Shown one piece after another: positions 1 through 6,914 of a DNA stretch of 11,883 nt. Every line of letters starts with the position of its first letter. The first letter of the stretch is position 1. A model generated the notes under the pieces. The model was not told the origin of the DNA and searched no databases. It was given only the letters and a program-made list of their open reading frames with translations. The translations under genes were made by a program, and so were the position numbers. The stretch spans positions 1-11,883 of the forward strand of contig JAIRZS010000055.1 of assembly GCA_031267115.1 (NCBI GenBank), written 5' to 3'. The DNA is from Treponema sp. Lineage in GTDB: Bacteria; Spirochaetota; Spirochaetia; Treponematales; Breznakiellaceae.

Positions 1-2
1 GC

Positions 3-118
3 CGCGCAAGGGATTGGAGGGGCGCGTAGCGTTCTTTGCGCCGCCAGGCGCAAAGAATGGAGCGGAGCGGAACCCCGCAAAGCCCGGTTTCCGGCGCGAA
101 GCGCCGGAAATGCGCCCA
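3..118. repeat. Dispersed hairpin repeat, copy A
   Basis: This GC-rich non-coding block matches copy B at 10402-10513 in the same orientation. Positions 3-88 align to 10402-10487 without gaps, 79 of 86 bases identical by eye. It contains two hairpins. The first is an 11-bp perfect stem, TTCTTTGCGCC at 32-42 with GGCGCAAAGAA at 47-57 and a 4-base loop. The second is a 10-bp perfect stem, 88-97 with 101-110 and loop GAA. The shared end word ATGCGCCCA follows at 110-118. A small ORF across it (14-220) is not convincing as a gene. The window edge may cut further upstream hairpins. The class is probably a REP-like palindromic intergenic element; no transposase is visible nearby. Confidence 0.85.
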
Positions 119-120
119 AA

Positions 121-235
121 TTTCTTAAGTACCAAAATTTTAAAAAAATTCCAGGGTAAAAACCCGGGTGTCACTTGGGGAAGGCCGTTATCGAAGCGCT
201 TTGATAAAAAAAATCAATAAATTTTAAAAAATATC
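121..235. other. AT-rich segment between repeat A and the promoter
   Basis: Base composition shifts sharply to AT after the GC-rich repeat. Apart from O1 (191-204) and a weak stem, GGGT/ACCC near 154-167, no gene or RNA is recognised. An AT tract directly upstream of the -35 box could assist promoter activity. Confidence 0.5.
191..204. promoter_or_regulatory. Upstream LacI-type operator O1
   Basis: TCGAAGCGCTTTGA is a near-perfect palindrome around the core AAGCGCTT. Palindromes with a central CG are typical binding sites of LacI/GalR-family sugar repressors and of CcpA-like regulators. It lies 31 bases upstream of the -35 box. The same motif in reverse orientation recurs at 358-371, which supports a real regulatory site. 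The regulator gene is not in the window. Confidence 0.7.
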
Positions 236-264
236 TTGACAGACTTAGAATTCGAATTTATTAT
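236..264 (+). promoter_or_regulatory. Sigma-70 type promoter of the sugar operon
   Basis: TTGACA (236-241) is followed after exactly 17 bases by TATTAT (259-264), a near-consensus housekeeping promoter. Transcription would start near 271, giving a leader of about 120 bases before the first gene. The spacer carries a perfect 10-base palindrome, AATTCGAATT (249-258). Flanking AT-rich DNA (about 205-235) could act as an UP-like element; this last point is inference. Confidence 0.75.
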
Positions 265-329
265 AAAAACATCGTAAAAAAGTCTGGTTTTTTATAGAAT
301 ACAACTATTAATTGGTATATTATTGCGTA

Positions 330-369
330 GAAGCGAGGGTGATTTTTGACCCTAAAATGAAAGCGCTTC
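330..369 (+). promoter_or_regulatory. Possible leader RNA hairpin overlapping O2
   Basis: Within the transcribed leader, GAAGCG (330-335) and AGGGT (336-340) can pair with CGCTTC (364-369) and ACCCT (349-353). This gives a continuous 5' strand with a 10-base bulge on the 3' side. The lower stem uses half of the downstream operator. It may be a by-product of the operator palindrome. No known riboswitch is recognised. Confidence 0.25.
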
Positions 370-371
370 GA
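358..371. promoter_or_regulatory. Downstream LacI-type operator O2
   Basis: TGAAAGCGCTTCGA shares the core AAGCGCTT with O1 and, read on the other strand, differs from it at one of 14 positions. It lies about 95 bases downstream of the -10 box and 22 bases before the first start codon. A bound repressor could act as a roadblock or form a loop with O1. The palindrome centres (197.5 and 364.5) are 167 bp apart, close to a whole number of helical turns. Confidence 0.7.
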
Positions 372-393
372 TTTATGGGATGGATAGTACACG

Positions 394-1395
394 ATGACTG
401 AGCGGGAAGTGGTCAGATTAGCACTTGAACGGAAGAATCCCCCCTATGTACCCTGGCAGATAGACCTTACCGAGGCGGTAAGCCGCCAATTGGCAGATTA
501 CTATGGCGCCGGCGATTCTATGCAGGACAGGACAGGCAGCCACCTGGTACGGGAAAAGAACAAAAACCATACCATTCTGGACGAACTGCACCACCGGGAT
601 ATTTTTGGGGTAACCTGGCAGAAGGAGAGCGCCGGTGATATCGGGGTTGTCACGGACTACCTTATGCCCGAACCGGAATTTGGTTCCTATGTGTTCCCGG
701 TTCCGGATCCGGAGCTGATAGGCGGAAAATGCCGCTCCCTGGTTGAAAAGTTTCAAAACCGGTTCAAAATCTTTGAATTTTCATTTTCGTTTTTTGAACG
801 GGCCTGGACCCTGCGGGGTATGGAGAATATACTTTCGGATTTTCTCCTGGAACCGGATTTTGTCAGGGCGCTCTTTGAAAAACTTTTTCAATACAACCTT
901 GAAGGTATTCGTATTGCCGCCCAATACCCTATCGACGCTATCATGTTCGGCGACGACTGGGGCCAGCAGAAAGGTATGCTTATGGGCGCGCCCCTGTGGC
1001 GGAAATTTATTAAACCCTATATGGGCAAATTGTTTGAAGCGGTCAAGATTTCGGGCAAATCAATAATATTGCACTCCTGCGGCGACATTCTGGAGATTAT
1101 GGGGGATCTTATTGATATGGGCCTGGATATTTACAATACCTTCCAGCCCGAAGTATACGACATGAAGGATTTTAAACGCCGCTTTGGAAGAAACATCACG
1201 GTATACGGCGGGGTAAGCACCCAGGGCGTCCTGGCCCACGGTACTCCGGAAGATGTGCGGGAAGCAGCGCTGCGGGCCATGGAAATTTTAGGCTCCGGCG
1301 GTGGGTATATTGCGGCGCCCACTCACCAGATTCCCGCCGGGACTCCCCTGGAAAACATATTGGCGTTAATTGAAACGGTACAGGGGCAGAAATAA
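394..1395 (+). CDS. URO-D-fold protein, MtaA/methyltransferase-like
   Basis: A 333-residue protein of the uroporphyrinogen decarboxylase superfamily. The fold is indicated by the Asp-rich FGDDWGQQ segment followed by MGAPLWRKFIKPYM, the ILHSCGD motif (His227 and Cys229), YGGVSTQ, and a C-terminal segment ending in HQIPAGTP. The N-terminal arginine-rich substrate motif of true HemE is absent, so it is unlikely to make coproporphyrinogen. The His-x-Cys pair resembles the zinc site of MtaA/MtbA-type corrinoid-dependent methyltransferases, but no corrinoid protein is nearby. It is the first gene after the promoter and overlaps the kinase gene by one base (TAATG), so it is probably translationally coupled to a sugar pathway. 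The ATG has only a weak upstream GGGATGG. Family assignment is firm; substrate unknown. Confidence 0.88.
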   Translation: MTEREVVRLALERKNPPYVPWQIDLTEAVSRQLADYYGAGDSMQDRTGSHLVREKNKNHTILDELHHRDIFGVTWQKESAGDIGVVTDYLMPEPEFGSYVFPVPDPELIGGKCRSLVEKFQNRFKIFEFSFSFFERAWTLRGMENILSDFLLEPDFVRALFEKLFQYNLEGIRIAAQYPIDAIMFGDDWGQQKGMLMGAPLWRKFIKPYMGKLFEAVKISGKSIILHSCGDILEIMGDLIDMGLDIYNTFQPEVYDMKDFKRRFGRNITVYGGVSTQGVLAHGTPEDVREAALRAMEILGSGGGYIAAPTHQIPAGTPLENILALIETVQGQK

Positions 1396-2351
1396 TGGAT
1401 GTCACATGCATCGGCCTTGCGGTAATGGATATTATCGCCTGTCCGGTTTCCAAAGAGGACTTTGAGGATGATACGAATTATCTGGATACCCTGCAATACC
1501 AGAGCGGGGGCGATGCGCTGAACGCCGCGTTAAATATGGCCGCCCTTGGCATGGATGTTTCCCTTATCGGCAGGGCCGGCAATGATCCGGCGGGGCGCAG
1601 CCTTCTGGAAACCGCGAGACAGGGACGCGTTAAAACCAGCGGTTTTATCCTGGACAAGGAGTACGCCACCTCTACCAGCATTGTAATGGTGGACAAAAAG
1701 GGCGGCCGCCGTTTTGCCTATTACGGAAAATGTAATGATCAGCTGTCGGTGGCGGATATTGACGTTTCGCAGTTTAAGACCGGCGGCATTGTACATGTGG
1801 GAAGCGCCATGGCCTTGGGATCGCTGGACGGCCGGGGTCTCGCGGAGCTTTTTAAAAAAGCCAAAGACAGGGGATGCACTACTTCCCTGGATGTTACCTG
1901 GGACCGGGAAAGAAGGTGGCTTCCAAAGATAGAGGCTGCCCTGAATTATACGGATCTGTTCCTGCCTTCATTATATGAGGCAAGGTTTATTACAAAAAAA
2001 GAAACTCCCGGAGAGATTGCGGAATTCTTTTCCGGTTACGGTATCTCAAATTTAGTAATAAAAATGGGAAACCGGGGCTGCTATCTTACGGATTTTAAAG
2101 AGGCGGAAATTCTGCCCCCTGCCCCGGGATCTGTTGTAGTTGATACTACCGGCGCCGGGGATGCTTTTGTATCGGGTTTTTTATTCGGCACCAAAAACAA
2201 TTTGACGCTCAGGGGCTGCGCGATTCTTGGCGGTATGGTGGCGTCTGAGGCCATCGGCGCTTTCGGGGCAACCACAGGGGTACGGGGAAAGTTTTTCGGC
2301 CGTCCCGGGGAAACAAAAAAAATTTTGCAAAAAGCGATTGAAATGCAATGA
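1395..2351 (+). CDS. PfkB/ribokinase-family sugar kinase
   Basis: A 318-residue ATP-dependent kinase of the PfkB family, expected to phosphorylate a sugar or sugar phosphate in the cytoplasm. The N-terminal signature is at residues 38-52 (GGDALNAALNMAALG). The C-terminal signature DTTGAGDAFVSG begins at residue 250, with Asp256 the expected catalytic base and GAG forming the anion hole. Length is normal for the family. The start codon overlaps the stop of the upstream gene (TAATG), and AGGGG at 1382-1386 serves as ribosome binding site. Followed by a class II aldolase, it could make a ketose bisphosphate as 6-phosphotagatose or fructose-phosphate kinases do; IolC-like or ribokinase-like activity is also possible. 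The substrate cannot be read from sequence. Confidence 0.92.
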   Translation: MDVTCIGLAVMDIIACPVSKEDFEDDTNYLDTLQYQSGGDALNAALNMAALGMDVSLIGRAGNDPAGRSLLETARQGRVKTSGFILDKEYATSTSIVMVDKKGGRRFAYYGKCNDQLSVADIDVSQFKTGGIVHVGSAMALGSLDGRGLAELFKKAKDRGCTTSLDVTWDRERRWLPKIEAALNYTDLFLPSLYEARFITKKETPGEIAEFFSGYGISNLVIKMGNRGCYLTDFKEAEILPPAPGSVVVDTTGAGDAFVSGFLFGTKNNLTLRGCAILGGMVASEAIGAFGATTGVRGKFFGRPGETKKILQKAIEMQ

Positions 2352-2364
2352 CAGGGGGATTGGG

Positions 2365-3213
2365 ATGGATCTTTCTTATATGAAGCCTCTTCTGGAACAG
2401 GCCGCCGCCGAAGGTAAAGCGCTCGGTTCTTTTACCGTGTGGGCCCTGGATGTCTGCCAGGCTGTTGTGGAAGCGGCAAACCTCTGCAAACGGCCGGCTA
2501 TACTAATGGCCGGAAAGATCGAAGCCCGGTATGCGGGGGGAGTTAAGAATATTGTCCGGCTGGCAAAACTGGCGGCGGAAAACAGCGATATGCCCATAGC
2601 CCTGCATTTGGATCATGCCGAAGAATATGGTTTTATCCGGGAAGCGGTGGATTCGGGCTTTACCTCTGTGATGATCGACGCTTCGGCAAAATCCTTCTCT
2701 GAAAATGTGGAACGTACCGGCGCGGTTGTCGAATACGCCCACAGGGCCGGAGTAACCGTAGAAGCTGAACTGGGCCGCATTGGCGGAGTCGAAGGAAATA
2801 TTGACGTGCGGGATGAAGACGCTTTCCAAACCGATCCTGATGAAGCCCGGCAGTTCGTGGAGAAGACCGGAATTGACGCGCTGGCAGTGGGCATCGGTTC
2901 GGTACACGGGGTGTATCCTTTCCCTCCCAATCTCAATATCCCCCGGCTTAAAAATATCCGGAATGCTACAGCAATTCCTTTAGTACTCCACGGGGGGACC
3001 GGCATTCCGGTCGAGCAGATCAGGGCGTCAATCAAAAACGGCATCAGCAAGATCAACGTATGTACCGAGCTGTTGATTACCTACGGGCAGAGCATGACAA
3101 AAACCCAGAGCGCCGGGGGTTTCCGGTATTCGGTACCAAATCTATTCGCGCCGTCAAAACAGGCGTTGAAGGAATTGTTCTGTATGCGGATCGGTCAGTT
3201 TGGAAGAGAGTAA
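2365..3213 (+). CDS. Class II ketose-bisphosphate aldolase
   Basis: A 282-residue zinc-dependent aldolase of the FbaA/GatY/KbaY/IolJ family, predicted to cleave a ketose bisphosphate into dihydroxyacetone phosphate and an aldehyde. Visible landmarks are HLDH at 81-84 (catalytic Asp83, zinc ligand His84), VEAELGRIGG at 132-141, GIGSVHG with His181, LVLHGGTGIP with His209, and the phosphate-binding ISKINVCTEL near 227-236. The longer frame from 2227 overlaps the kinase gene deeply. ATG at 2365 is preferred because AGGGGG precedes it at 2353-2358 and it gives a standard family N-terminus. The usual GAFNV-type N-terminal word is GSFTVWALD here, suggesting a less common substrate. It lies 13 bases after the kinase stop. 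Specificity between fructose, tagatose or a deoxy-sugar bisphosphate is open. Confidence 0.92.
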   Translation: MDLSYMKPLLEQAAAEGKALGSFTVWALDVCQAVVEAANLCKRPAILMAGKIEARYAGGVKNIVRLAKLAAENSDMPIALHLDHAEEYGFIREAVDSGFTSVMIDASAKSFSENVERTGAVVEYAHRAGVTVEAELGRIGGVEGNIDVRDEDAFQTDPDEARQFVEKTGIDALAVGIGSVHGVYPFPPNLNIPRLKNIRNATAIPLVLHGGTGIPVEQIRASIKNGISKINVCTELLITYGQSMTKTQSAGGFRYSVPNLFAPSKQALKELFCMRIGQFGRE

Positions 3214-3249
3214 TTTTATGATAATACGCAAAAGCAAGGCGGAATTCAA

Positions 3250-4767
3250 ATGACCAAGGATAACTATGATAACTATATTGTTGAAATGAAGCATATACGG
3301 AAAGAATTCCCCGGCGTAGTAGCTCTGGACGATGTGGAATTCAAGCTCAAATATGGAGAAGTGATGGCGCTGCTGGGCGAAAACGGCGCCGGTAAATCAA
3401 CGCTGGTAAAAGTGCTGAGCGGGGTGTATACCCGGGACAGCGGCGAAATCAAAATTTTCGGTGAAGCAGTTGACGAATTGACACCGAAGAAAGTCCAGGA
3501 ACTTGGGGTCGCCATTATTCACCAGGAATTGAATATGTGCGCTCATTTAACTGTGGCGGAAAATATTTATTTAGGTAAAGAAATAAAAAAAGCGGGATTA
3601 CTTTCAAACCGGGAAATGAACAAAGGCGCTCAGGCAATTTTGGACAGGCTGAACATTGATATTAATCCGGAAACTATTGTTGGAAATCTTGCGGTTTCAA
3701 AGCAGCAAATGGTAGAAATTGCAAAAGCCCTGTCCGCAAATGCCCGCATACTGATTATGGATGAGCCGACCAGCGCGCTGACCGCAAAAGAAATTGACGA
3801 TCTGTTTGCCATTATTAGAATGCTGCGCAATGAAGGCAAAGGCATCATTTATATCTCCCACCGCCTTGAGGAGCTGCAGCATATTGTGGATTCCGTAACG
3901 ATTATGCGGGACGGTCACTATATCACCAGTATGCCCTTCGCGGACATTAGTATGTCAAAAATCATTGCCAATATGGTAGGTTACGAAATTACCAATAAAT
4001 TTCCCCGGGTACAATGCGTCAGGGGGAAAAAAGTATTTGAGGTAAAACATCTGAATGCCGGCCGCATGGTACGGGATGTCAGCTTTTCGGTTTACGAAGG
4101 GGAGATACTCGGCATCGCGGGTCTTATGGGGGCGGGGCGTACGGAAACATCCAGGGCGATTGTCGGGGTAGACAGGAAAGACTCCGGAGAAATTTTTCTG
4201 GATGGCAGGCCTGTCACCATCAATGGTCCCATTGACGCAATCAAGGCAGGAGTAGTGCTTGTACCGGAAGATCGGAAGAAGGACGGGCTGTGTACCAAAC
4301 TGAGTATACGGGAAAATATCGCACTCCCCAATCTGGATATACTCCGCAGCACATTCGGAATTGTGAACAGAAAAAACGAATCACGGATGGTGGACCAGAC
4401 TGTGGAAAATTTCCATATCAGGCTCGCAAGCCCCGAAATGGATGCCGCCGGCCTGTCAGGAGGCAATCAACAGAAGGTTGTAGTGGGCAAATGGCTTGCC
4501 CGAAATTCCCGGGTTATCATATTTGATGAACCTACCAGGGGTATTGATGTGGCCGCAAAAGTCGAGATATATCATCTTATCAATGAATTAAAAAAACAGG
4601 GTATCGGGGTGTTCTTTATTTCCAGCGAAATGCCGGAAATTCTGGGTTTCAGCGACAGGATTCTGGTAATGTGCGACGGCCGGATTACCGGTGAATTTGA
4701 CGCGGCAAAAGTAACGCAAAATGAAATTCTGGAACATGCCACGATGTTTGAGAACAAGCTGCAATGA
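3250..4767 (+). CDS. Sugar ABC importer, double ATPase (RbsA/MglA type)
   Basis: A 505-residue fused ATPase that powers sugar import from the cytoplasmic face of the membrane. The first domain has Walker A GENGAGKST (43-51), the family-typical LAVSKQQMVEIAKAL signature, and Walker B ILIMDEPTSAL (Asp171, Glu172). The second domain has a Walker A in which Arg297 replaces lysine (GLMGAGRTE), a canonical LSGGNQQ at 402-408, and IIFDEPTRGID around 426. One degenerate and one intact site is the rule for RbsA/MglA/AraG proteins, so this is not damage. It starts 36 bases after the aldolase, with AAGGCGGA just upstream, and is followed by its permease. Sugar specificity is not encoded here. Confidence 0.95.
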   Translation: MTKDNYDNYIVEMKHIRKEFPGVVALDDVEFKLKYGEVMALLGENGAGKSTLVKVLSGVYTRDSGEIKIFGEAVDELTPKKVQELGVAIIHQELNMCAHLTVAENIYLGKEIKKAGLLSNREMNKGAQAILDRLNIDINPETIVGNLAVSKQQMVEIAKALSANARILIMDEPTSALTAKEIDDLFAIIRMLRNEGKGIIYISHRLEELQHIVDSVTIMRDGHYITSMPFADISMSKIIANMVGYEITNKFPRVQCVRGKKVFEVKHLNAGRMVRDVSFSVYEGEILGIAGLMGAGRTETSRAIVGVDRKDSGEIFLDGRPVTINGPIDAIKAGVVLVPEDRKKDGLCTKLSIRENIALPNLDILRSTFGIVNRKNESRMVDQTVENFHIRLASPEMDAAGLSGGNQQKVVVGKWLARNSRVIIFDEPTRGIDVAAKVEIYHLINELKKQGIGVFFISSEMPEILGFSDRILVMCDGRITGEFDAAKVTQNEILEHATMFENKLQ

Positions 4768-4782
4768 TTATCGGAGGAAATT

Positions 4783-5811
4783 ATGAATAGTGAAAAACGT
4801 ACAAATACTTTTAAGCGGATAATGGCAATGCGGGGCGTTGGGCAAGTTGTCACGGTACTAATCGGTCTGATTATTCTGTGCATGGTCTTTAGTATTATCA
4901 ACCCAATGTTTCGATCCGGGAAAAACGCTTCCAATTTGCTGCGCCAAATTGTTCCCACCCTGCTTGTCGGCATCGGGCAGTCGTTTGTTCTTATAACCGG
5001 TAATGTAGATCTCTCTATCGGATCTGTAGTCGGCATGAGCTGCATGATTTCCGCCACCATGATGACGAAGGGCATGAGTCCGCTGATCGCCGTACTGTTC
5101 ACCCTGGCATGCTGCCTCGTTATCGGCTTTATCAACGGCCAGCTGGTCTCACGGTTCAAACTGCCGCCCTTCATCGCGACACTGGGTACGATGACAATTG
5201 CCCGGGGTATAGCGCAAATATCCAACAATAATTACAACACCGATTCTATCGGGATAAACGGGGCGGTATTCCGGGATTTGTTTTATTACGGCAAATTCCT
5301 TGGATTGTTCACGCCGATTTGGATTGCGGCGATTATCTGGGCCCTGTTTTATATTGTACTGAGCAAGACTCAGACAGGCAGGCATGTATACGCCATCGGC
5401 AGCAATGTTGAAGCAGCCCGGTTATCGGGGGTCAATGTAATCAATACAACCACAATTGTGTATCTTATCAGTTCTTTCTGCGCGGCGGTAACCGGTTTTG
5501 TTACCTGCGCAACCAGCGGCATGGGGACCATGGACGCGGGCAATATGTATGAAATGTTCGCCGTTGCCGCATCGGTAATCGGCGGAGTCAGTCCTTTGGG
5601 AGGACAAGGCATCTTGCCCGGAACTATTGTCGGCGCGTCAATATGGGGTGTCCTGCAAAATGGATTACAATTTGCCGGGGCTCCGGTAGCCCTGCGAAAT
5701 ATTGTTATCGGCGTAATCGTTGTAGTTTCTGTGCTGTTGGATGTGGTTATACGGCAGGGCAATCTTAAATGGGTAAAAAGGCGGGACCTAAAAGAAAATA
5801 ATACTGCATAG
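4783..5811 (+). CDS. Sugar ABC importer, permease (RbsC type)
   Basis: A 342-residue inner-membrane permease of the ribose/xylose/galactose (BPD_transp_2) family with about ten hydrophobic segments. Family marks are NVDLSIGS at 74-81, LPPFIATLGTMTIARG, the cytoplasmic ATPase-docking stretch TGRHVYAIGSNVEAARLSGV, and GVSPLGGQGI near the C terminus, followed by the last membrane helix and a basic tail. GGAGGA at 4773-4778 is well placed for the ATG, 15 bases after the ATPase stop. It pairs with the preceding ATPase and the following binding protein. A single permease gene is normal, since it forms a homodimer. Confidence 0.95.
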   Translation: MNSEKRTNTFKRIMAMRGVGQVVTVLIGLIILCMVFSIINPMFRSGKNASNLLRQIVPTLLVGIGQSFVLITGNVDLSIGSVVGMSCMISATMMTKGMSPLIAVLFTLACCLVIGFINGQLVSRFKLPPFIATLGTMTIARGIAQISNNNYNTDSIGINGAVFRDLFYYGKFLGLFTPIWIAAIIWALFYIVLSKTQTGRHVYAIGSNVEAARLSGVNVINTTTIVYLISSFCAAVTGFVTCATSGMGTMDAGNMYEMFAVAASVIGGVSPLGGQGILPGTIVGASIWGVLQNGLQFAGAPVALRNIVIGVIVVVSVLLDVVIRQGNLKWVKRRDLKENNTA

Positions 5812-5895
5812 AACCTGAAAAATGCAGGTCCCCCATTCGGAAAAATGCGTTTATACAGCAATGTATAATATATTTTATTACCAAGGAGGAAGATT
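5812..5895 (+). promoter_or_regulatory. Spacer with small hairpins and a TATAAT box
   Basis: This 84-base gap separates permease and binding-protein genes. It holds a short stem, ACCTG/CAGGT (around 5813-5829), a 6-bp stem TATACA/TGTATA (5852-5867), and a perfect TATAAT at 5864-5869 without a recognisable -35 box. A strong ribosome binding site, AAGGAGGA (5883-5890), precedes the ATG. Such spacers often raise binding-protein expression above that of the membrane parts, by internal initiation or mRNA stabilisation. Which applies here cannot be told. Confidence 0.35.
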
Positions 5896-6822
5896 ATGAA
5901 AAATCTTTCAAAGGTGTTGGCCATACTGATCCTTTCAGTATGCGTATTCGGACAGGTTTTCGCCAGAGGTGATGCTCAGAAAAATTCCGGAAGGTACAAA
6001 ATCTATCTGGTTACCATGGACCAGATAGATCAACATTGGGTTACCGTGGACAGGGGCTGCAAACAAGCGGCTGCCGAAACAGGCAACGTGGATTATGTCT
6101 GGCTCGCTCCTGACAACAAGGATGACGCGAAACAAATTGAATGTATCAATAACGCCATCGCCGGGGGTGCAGACGCATTGCTGCTGGCCGCTAACGGTCC
6201 GGATGCAGTAACCTTTGCTTTAAGGGAAGCGGCCAATGCCGGGGTTAAGATTGTCTATGTAGACTCTCCCGCCAATTTTCCGGCTATCCAGACTCTTGCT
6301 ACCGATAACAGGCAGGCAGGGGTCACTGCCGGAGAGCAGATGTTGAAGGGTTTAGCCGCGGCAGGAATTACTTCCGGTAGAATTGGCATTATAACTCCCA
6401 ATGCCGCTACTAATTCCAACGTAAACCGGGAAATGGGATTCCGCCAGGCTTTAAGCGGTTCCAATTTTCAGATTCTTGAATCCCAATACAGCGAGGGCGA
6501 TGCAGTAAAATCCCAAGAAATGGCCGCTAACTTTATTACCCAGGGAGTAGTCGGGCTCTTCGGCGCCAACGAAGGCTGCTCGGTCGGTGTAGGCAACGCA
6601 ATTCAGGAAGCCGGCGGAAAAGTTATTGGCGTCGGGTTTGATAAATCCGATTCCATTTTACAGCTCGTCAGAAACGGCTATATTCTCTGCACTATGGCCC
6701 AAAACCCCGATGTAATGGGATACGAAGGCTTAAGAACCGCCGTCAGAGCCCTGAAAGGCGAATCTACCGGGAGCGATTATGTGGATACCGGCGTGTCGGT
6801 ATTAACAAAAGCAGATTTGTAA
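5896..6822 (+). CDS. Periplasmic sugar-binding protein (RbsB-like)
   Basis: A 308-residue substrate-binding protein of the type 1 periplasmic (Peripla_BP_4) family that should capture the sugar and deliver it to the permease. Residues 1-23 form a signal peptide: Lys-containing start, hydrophobic core, and VFA before Arg24, a likely signal peptidase I site. Cys16 sits in LSVC, a poor lipobox, so lipid anchoring is possible but not favoured. Mature-protein marks include the repeated GADALLLAANGPDAV and KIVYVDSP strands, TDNRQAG, GLFGANEG, and VIGVGFDKSD in the family hinge order. It has the best ribosome binding site of the cluster and ends just before a terminator. The ligand is unknown. Confidence 0.93.
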   Translation: MKNLSKVLAILILSVCVFGQVFARGDAQKNSGRYKIYLVTMDQIDQHWVTVDRGCKQAAAETGNVDYVWLAPDNKDDAKQIECINNAIAGGADALLLAANGPDAVTFALREAANAGVKIVYVDSPANFPAIQTLATDNRQAGVTAGEQMLKGLAAAGITSGRIGIITPNAATNSNVNREMGFRQALSGSNFQILESQYSEGDAVKSQEMAANFITQGVVGLFGANEGCSVGVGNAIQEAGGKVIGVGFDKSDSILQLVRNGYILCTMAQNPDVMGYEGLRTAVRALKGESTGSDYVDTGVSVLTKADL

Positions 6823-6836
6823 AAAAAATATCCGGG

Positions 6837-6868
6837 AAGCGGGAAAGGTATTTTCTTTTCCCGCTTTT
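6837..6868 (+). terminator. Intrinsic terminator of the sugar operon
   Basis: AAGCGGGAAA (6837-6846) and TTTCCCGCTT (6857-6866) form a perfect 10-bp stem with a 10-base loop. The tail is only a few T residues, partly inside the stem. It starts 15 bases after the binding-protein stop and closes the six-gene transcript; manA lies beyond it. Confidence 0.85.
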
Positions 6869-6914
6869 ATATGCCTGAAGGATTTTTTAAGACGGTCCGA
6901 AATTTTTGATTCAG

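Noticed and set aside
14..220. Small + strand ORF of 68 residues at the window start
   Set aside because: It is read through repeat copy A and the O1 operator, has no ribosome binding site, and resembles no protein.
394..1395. Annotation as hemE (uroporphyrinogen decarboxylase)
   Set aside because: The N-terminal arginine motif is missing, HSCG is present and the neighbours are sugar genes.
2227..2364. N-terminal extension of the aldolase frame
   Set aside because: It overlaps the kinase coding region, and the family N-terminus and ribosome site fit ATG at 2365.
4572..5228. Minus-strand ORF of 218 residues
   Set aside because: It is antisense to the ATPase and permease genes, which have full family motifs.
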